A stretch of DNA of 9,604 nucleotides from Gudongella sp964604145. GTDB taxonomy: Bacteria; Bacillota; Clostridia; Tissierellales; Tissierellaceae. The translations under genes and the position numbers were made by a program. Under the pieces are notes generated by a model, which saw only the letters and a list, made by a program, of their open reading frames with translations, was not told the origin of the DNA and did not search any database. Positions 6,973 through 9,604 of the stretch are shown one piece after another. The stretch covers positions 1 to 9,604 of the forward strand of contig CAZRXS010000051.1 in NCBI GenBank assembly GCA_964604145.1, written 5' to 3'. Within the stretch, counting starts at the first letter, position 1. Each line of letters begins with the position of its first letter.

Positions 6973-9072
6973 TTATTTATCTTTTTTCTTTGATTCATCT
7001 GTAAGCAGAGCTTTTCGAGAAAGATTGATTCGGCCTTGTTTGTCTATTTCCATAACCTTAACCATTACTTCGTCTCCTACTTTAAGCACATCTTCTACTT
7101 TATTTACTCTTTCTTTTGCTAATTGAGAAATATGAACCAAACCTTCCTTGCCATTTAAAACTTCAACAAAAGCGCCGAAGTTCATTATTTTCGTAACCTT
7201 ACCTAGATAAACTTCCCCTGCTTCTACTTCTTTAACTATATTTAAAATCATTTCTATGGCTTTTTTACTTCCCTCTCCATCATTTGATACAATGGCTACC
7301 TTACCGTTATCGTCAATATCTATCTTTACACCAGTTTCATCAATTATTTTATTTATAACCTTGCCCCCTGGACCAATAATATCTCTAATTTTATCTGGAT
7401 GGATCTGAAGAGTCTGAATCCTTGGAGCATACATTGAAAGCTCTTTACGTGGTTCAGAAATAGCTTCGTTTACCTTATCTAAGATATAAAGCCTTGCTGT
7501 TTTAGCTTTTTCTAATGCTTCTTTTAAAACAGATTCATCTATGCCAGCTATTTTAATATCCATTTGCATAGCAGTTATTCCCTCTTTTGTTCCAGCGACT
7601 TTAAAGTCCATATCTCCAAGATGGTCTTCTAAACCTTGGATATCTGTTAAAATGGCGACTTTATCTTTATGTTTTATTAATCCCATTGCAATTCCTGCCA
7701 CAGGAGCTTTTATAGGTACTCCAGCATCCATTAAAGCAAGGGTACTGCCACAAACACTTGCCATTGATGATGAACCATTTGAACTAAGGACTTCAGAAAC
7801 TAGTCTTAGTGTGTATGGAAAATCTTCTTCTGAAGGAAGTACCGGTTCTAAAGCTTTTGCTGCAAGCGCTCCATGGCCAATTTCTCTTCTTCCAGGTCCT
7901 CTCATAGGTCTTGTTTCACCAACAGAATATGGCGGGAAGTTGTAATGATGCATAAATCTTTTTGACTCGTCATCGCCAATTCCATCAATTATTTGAACAT
8001 CTCCAGAAGCTCCTAATGTAGCAATGGTGAGAACTTGAGTTTGGCCTCTTTTAAATAGTCCTGAACCATGAACTCTAGGCAATAAACCTACTTCAGAACT
8101 GATATCTCTTATTTGATCTAATTCTCTATTATCTGGTCTTTTACCTTCAAAAGCGATTTGTTTTCGCACGATATTTTTAACTATATCATCCATTACTGAT
8201 TTTATATCTTTTTCTTTTTCTGGATATAGTAATAGTAAACTTTCTAGTGTTTCCTCTTTAACAGTTGAAACTTTATTTTCTCTTTCTACCTTATCTTCAG
8301 TGTTAAGTGCTTCTGCAAGTTTTTGTTCGGAAAGTTCAATTGTTTTTATTTCAACTTCAGGGTCAGGATTAATTAATTTAACTTCTACTTTTTCCTTTCC
8401 ACATTCAACAACCATAGTTTCAATAAAATCACAAATATTCTTTATCTCATCATGAGCTTTAAGAATTGCTTTTAATATTGTCTCTTCTGCTAATAAGTTG
8501 GCACCAGCCTCTACCATCATAACTGCATCTTTTGTACCAGAAACTACTAGATTTAAATCAGATATATCTCTTTGTGCACTATCTGGGTTAATTATTAGTT
8601 CTCCATCTACCAAACCTACCATAACTGATGCTGTTGGTCCGTTAAAGGGTATATCAGAAATAGAAAGTGAAATTGATGATCCTATCATTGCAGCTATTTC
8701 AGGACTATTGTCTTGATCAACTGATAGCACCGTAGCTACAACTTGCACATCATTTCTAAAACCCTCTGGGAATAAAGGTCTAATAGGTCTGTCTATTAAT
8801 CTAGATGTTAAAATTGCTTTTTCACTTGGCCTACCCTCTCGTTTTATAAATCCACCAGGGATTTTACCAACTGAATATAGTTTTTCTTCATAATCGCAAC
8901 TTAATGGAAAAAAATCTATTCCTTCTCTTGGTTTTTTTGATTGAGTTGCTGTAACCATAGTAACAGTATCCCCATATTGCACTATGCAAGCGCCACCAGC
9001 TTGCTCAGCCACTTTACCCAAAGTTACAATAAGATCTCTTCCTGCTAATTTATAGTGAAATTTTTTCTCCAT
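6973..9072 (-). CDS. pnp: Polyribonucleotide nucleotidyltransferase (PNPase)
   Basis: The product has 699 residues from the chosen start. It degrades RNA 3' to 5' by phosphorolysis, releasing nucleoside diphosphates, as a trimer in the degradosome. The domains in order are RNase PH 1 (about 10-140, with CDYEEKLYSVGKIPGGF), a helical linker domain (about 150-310), RNase PH 2 (about 320-545), KH (about 553-615, GPGG at 567-570) and S1 (about 618-692, NFGAFVEV and GLVHISQL). PH 2 keeps the active site: FKRGQTQ, GPGRREIGHG (R395, R396), SSS at 434-436, and D483, D489 and K491 in EDHLGDMDFKV. The start is ATG at 9070-9072, with AAGGAGGT at 9078-9085 five nt upstream; an ATG at 9108 is excluded because the site would lie within its coding region. 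rpsO lies 77 nt upstream across a hairpin, so the two genes are probably co-transcribed in part. The product has a short lysine-rich tail. Confidence 0.96.
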   Translation of the reverse strand: MEKKFHYKLAGRDLIVTLGKVAEQAGGACIVQYGDTVTMVTATQSKKPREGIDFFPLSCDYEEKLYSVGKIPGGFIKREGRPSEKAILTSRLIDRPIRPLFPEGFRNDVQVVATVLSVDQDNSPEIAAMIGSSISLSISDIPFNGPTASVMVGLVDGELIINPDSAQRDISDLNLVVSGTKDAVMMVEAGANLLAEETILKAILKAHDEIKNICDFIETMVVECGKEKVEVKLINPDPEVEIKTIELSEQKLAEALNTEDKVERENKVSTVKEETLESLLLLYPEKEKDIKSVMDDIVKNIVRKQIAFEGKRPDNRELDQIRDISSEVGLLPRVHGSGLFKRGQTQVLTIATLGASGDVQIIDGIGDDESKRFMHHYNFPPYSVGETRPMRGPGRREIGHGALAAKALEPVLPSEEDFPYTLRLVSEVLSSNGSSSMASVCGSTLALMDAGVPIKAPVAGIAMGLIKHKDKVAILTDIQGLEDHLGDMDFKVAGTKEGITAMQMDIKIAGIDESVLKEALEKAKTARLYILDKVNEAISEPRKELSMYAPRIQTLQIHPDKIRDIIGPGGKVINKIIDETGVKIDIDDNGKVAIVSNDGEGSKKAIEMILNIVKEVEAGEVYLGKVTKIMNFGAFVEVLNGKEGLVHISQLAKERVNKVEDVLKVGDEVMVKVMEIDKQGRINLSRKALLTDESKKKDK

Positions 9073-9077
9073 AAAAT

Positions 9078-9085
9078 ACCTCCTT
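9078..9085 (-). promoter_or_regulatory. Ribosome binding site that sets the pnp ATG start
   Basis: AAGGAGGT on the minus strand lies 5 nt before ATG at 9072-9070, giving the family-typical N-terminus MEKKFHYKLAGR. Confidence 0.88.
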
Positions 9086-9110
9086 GTTCTTAATTTATTA
9101 AATACCATCT

Positions 9111-9141
9111 AAAATCAATAGAGCGGGGAAATCCCGCTCTA
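9111..9141 (-). terminator. Hairpin between rpsO and pnp, partial terminator or RNA-processing site
   Basis: On the minus strand TAGAGCGGG, loop ATTTC, CCCGCTCTA form a perfect 9-bp GC-rich stem (9133-9141 with 9119-9127). The T stretch after it is weak (TTGATTTT). It starts 8 nt after the rpsO stop. It could stop part of the transcripts after rpsO, protect the rpsO mRNA end, or be cut by RNase III, as is known for the E. coli rpsO-pnp junction; the sequence does not decide between these. Confidence 0.7.
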
Positions 9142-9149
9142 ATTAACTT

Positions 9150-9425
9150 CTAATTCTTCGCACTTCTAATGCCTAGTTTTTCAATTAAAGAACGATATCT
9201 CTCAATATCCTTTTTTTGCAAATATCTCAGTAAGTTTCTTCTTGTACCAACCATTTTTAGAAGTCCTCTTCTTGAGTGATGGTCCTCCTTATGAGTTTTC
9301 AAGTGCTCATTAACAGAATTAATTCTGTGAGTCAATAAAGCTATTTGAACTTCTGGTGACCCTGTGTCGCCTTCATGAAGTTTATACCCCTCCATGATAT
9401 TATCTTTTTCTTCTTTTGTTAACAA
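9150..9425 (-). CDS. rpsO: Small ribosomal subunit protein uS15 (S15)
   Basis: The 91-residue product matches bacterial S15 over its whole length. It shows the signature H17-EGDTGSPEVQIA to 29, and LKTHKEDHHSRRGLLKMV at 42-59 followed by RRNLL and RYRSLIEKLG. S15 is a primary binder of the central domain of 16S rRNA (the three-way junction of helices 20-22) and leads assembly of the platform. The start is TTG at 9423-9425, with GGAGGTGT at 9432-9439 correctly spaced 6-7 nt upstream; the next in-frame ATG (codon 11) would cut the N-terminal helix. It has its own promoter and a structured leader, and S15 autoregulates its mRNA in several bacteria. pnp follows after a hairpin. Confidence 0.97.
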   Translation of the reverse strand: MLTKEEKDNIMEGYKLHEGDTGSPEVQIALLTHRINSVNEHLKTHKEDHHSRRGLLKMVGTRRNLLRYLQKKDIERYRSLIEKLGIRSAKN

Positions 9426-9431
9426 TTTAAT

Positions 9432-9500
9432 ACACCTCCATATTTTTCATCTACACCATTAGCTATGCACTCGCTGAGGTACGATTAGCATGGCTAAGGT
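9432..9500 (-). promoter_or_regulatory. Structured rpsO leader, candidate S15 autoregulatory RNA
   Basis: On the minus strand 9499-9488 (CCTTAGCCATGC) pairs with 9468-9456 (GCATAGCTAATGG): 11 Watson-Crick pairs, one C-A mismatch and one bulged U, and A-T at 9500/9455 can extend the stem. The 19-nt loop (9487-9469) contains GTACCTC at 9482-9476, which can pair with GAGGTGT of the Shine-Dalgarno site at 9438-9432 (five Watson-Crick and two G-U pairs), forming a pseudoknot that would hide the site. Autoregulation by S15 is inferred from position and known S15 biology; I did not match it to a named RNA family. Confidence 0.55.
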
Positions 9501-9516
9501 AATCTTTAACATTTAA

Positions 9517-9545
9517 AGTTTATCATATTTTATTAAGATTGTAAA
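9517..9545 (-). promoter_or_regulatory. rpsO promoter, -35 and extended -10
   Basis: On the minus strand TTTACA (9545-9540, 5 of 6 to TTGACA), a 17-nt spacer, then TAAACT (9522-9517) preceded by TGA, giving an extended -10 TGnTAAACT. The -35 lies inside the last codons of the upstream gene. Transcription would begin near 9510, giving a leader of about 85 nt. Confidence 0.65.
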
Positions 9546-9604
9546 TCTGAATTTTTTTGAACATAGCTTATATCACGATGCATTTGTTCAATTAGCATTT
9601 CTAC
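9533..9604 (-). CDS. ribF: 3' end of a gene, probably bifunctional riboflavin kinase/FAD synthetase (partial)
   Basis: Only the last 23 codons and the TAA stop (9535-9533) are inside the window; the gene enters from the right edge. The residues begin VEMLIEQMHRDISYVQ, which resembles the C-terminal helix of RibF proteins, where a LIEQ-x2-xD pattern closes the riboflavin kinase domain. RibF directly upstream of rpsO is a frequent Firmicutes order, which supports the call. No terminator is seen between its stop and rpsO, so read-through into rpsO-pnp is likely in addition to the rpsO promoter. Confidence 0.6.
   Translation of the reverse strand, partial: VEMLIEQMHRDISYVQKNSDLQS

Noticed and set aside
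7541..7945. Plus-strand open frame of 134 codons
   Set aside because: It lies wholly antisense to the RNase PH 2 region of pnp, whose motifs are intact, and shows no ribosome binding site or recognisable product.
9073..9108. N-terminal extension of pnp to the ATG at 9108
   Set aside because: The strong AAGGAGGT site would lie inside the coding sequence, and PNPase proteins begin close to the downstream MEKKFHYK start.

Overview
The window suggests a low-GC Gram-positive bacterium of the Clostridia/Tissierellia kind. It is strongly AT-rich, has strong Shine-Dalgarno sites of the GGAGG type, uses TTG and GTG starts freely, and keeps the gene order ribF-rpsO-pnp ... ftsK/spoIIIE-rimO-pgsA-cinA that is common in Firmicutes. 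The genus cannot be read from this sequence. Every convincing gene is on the minus strand, so transcription runs from high to low coordinates.

Layout in the direction of transcription. (1) The last 24 codons of a gene whose end looks like RibF lie at 9604-9533. A good extended -10 promoter overlaps its 3' end and drives rpsO. The roughly 85-nt rpsO leader folds into a long stem-loop whose loop can pair with the rpsO Shine-Dalgarno site. (2) rpsO (9425-9150) and pnp (9072-6973) are separated by a perfect 9-bp hairpin, and pnp ends in a strong terminator. (3) A 182-nt gap holds an unexplained 50-codon open stretch with no start codon that runs into the start of dut. dut (6790-6356) is followed by a perfect 11-bp terminator. 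(4) An extended -10 promoter precedes a tightly packed operon, uppP-ftsK/spoIIIE-rimO-pgsA-cinA (6239-94), with junctions of +14, +10, -17 and +13 nt. (5) The last 93 nt downstream of cinA, where recA often follows in Firmicutes, carry two copies of a 17-bp tandem repeat that reach the window edge.

Functionally this is core housekeeping: ribosome assembly (S15) and RNA turnover (PNPase), nucleotide-pool sanitation (dUTPase), recycling of the cell-wall lipid carrier (UppP), chromosome translocation at the septum (FtsK/SpoIIIE), ribosomal protein S12 methylthiolation (RimO), phosphatidylglycerol synthesis (PgsA) and NMN salvage (CinA). No mobile element, CRISPR array, tRNA, rRNA or defence system is visible. 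The points most worth a second look are the rpsO leader with a possible Shine-Dalgarno-sequestering pseudoknot, the orphan open stretch before dut, and an altered loop in the CinA amidase domain. Four of the eight complete genes appear to start on TTG or GTG. For pnp, dut, ftsK and rimO the longest open frame gives the wrong N-terminus, and the starts given here rest on the Shine-Dalgarno sites.
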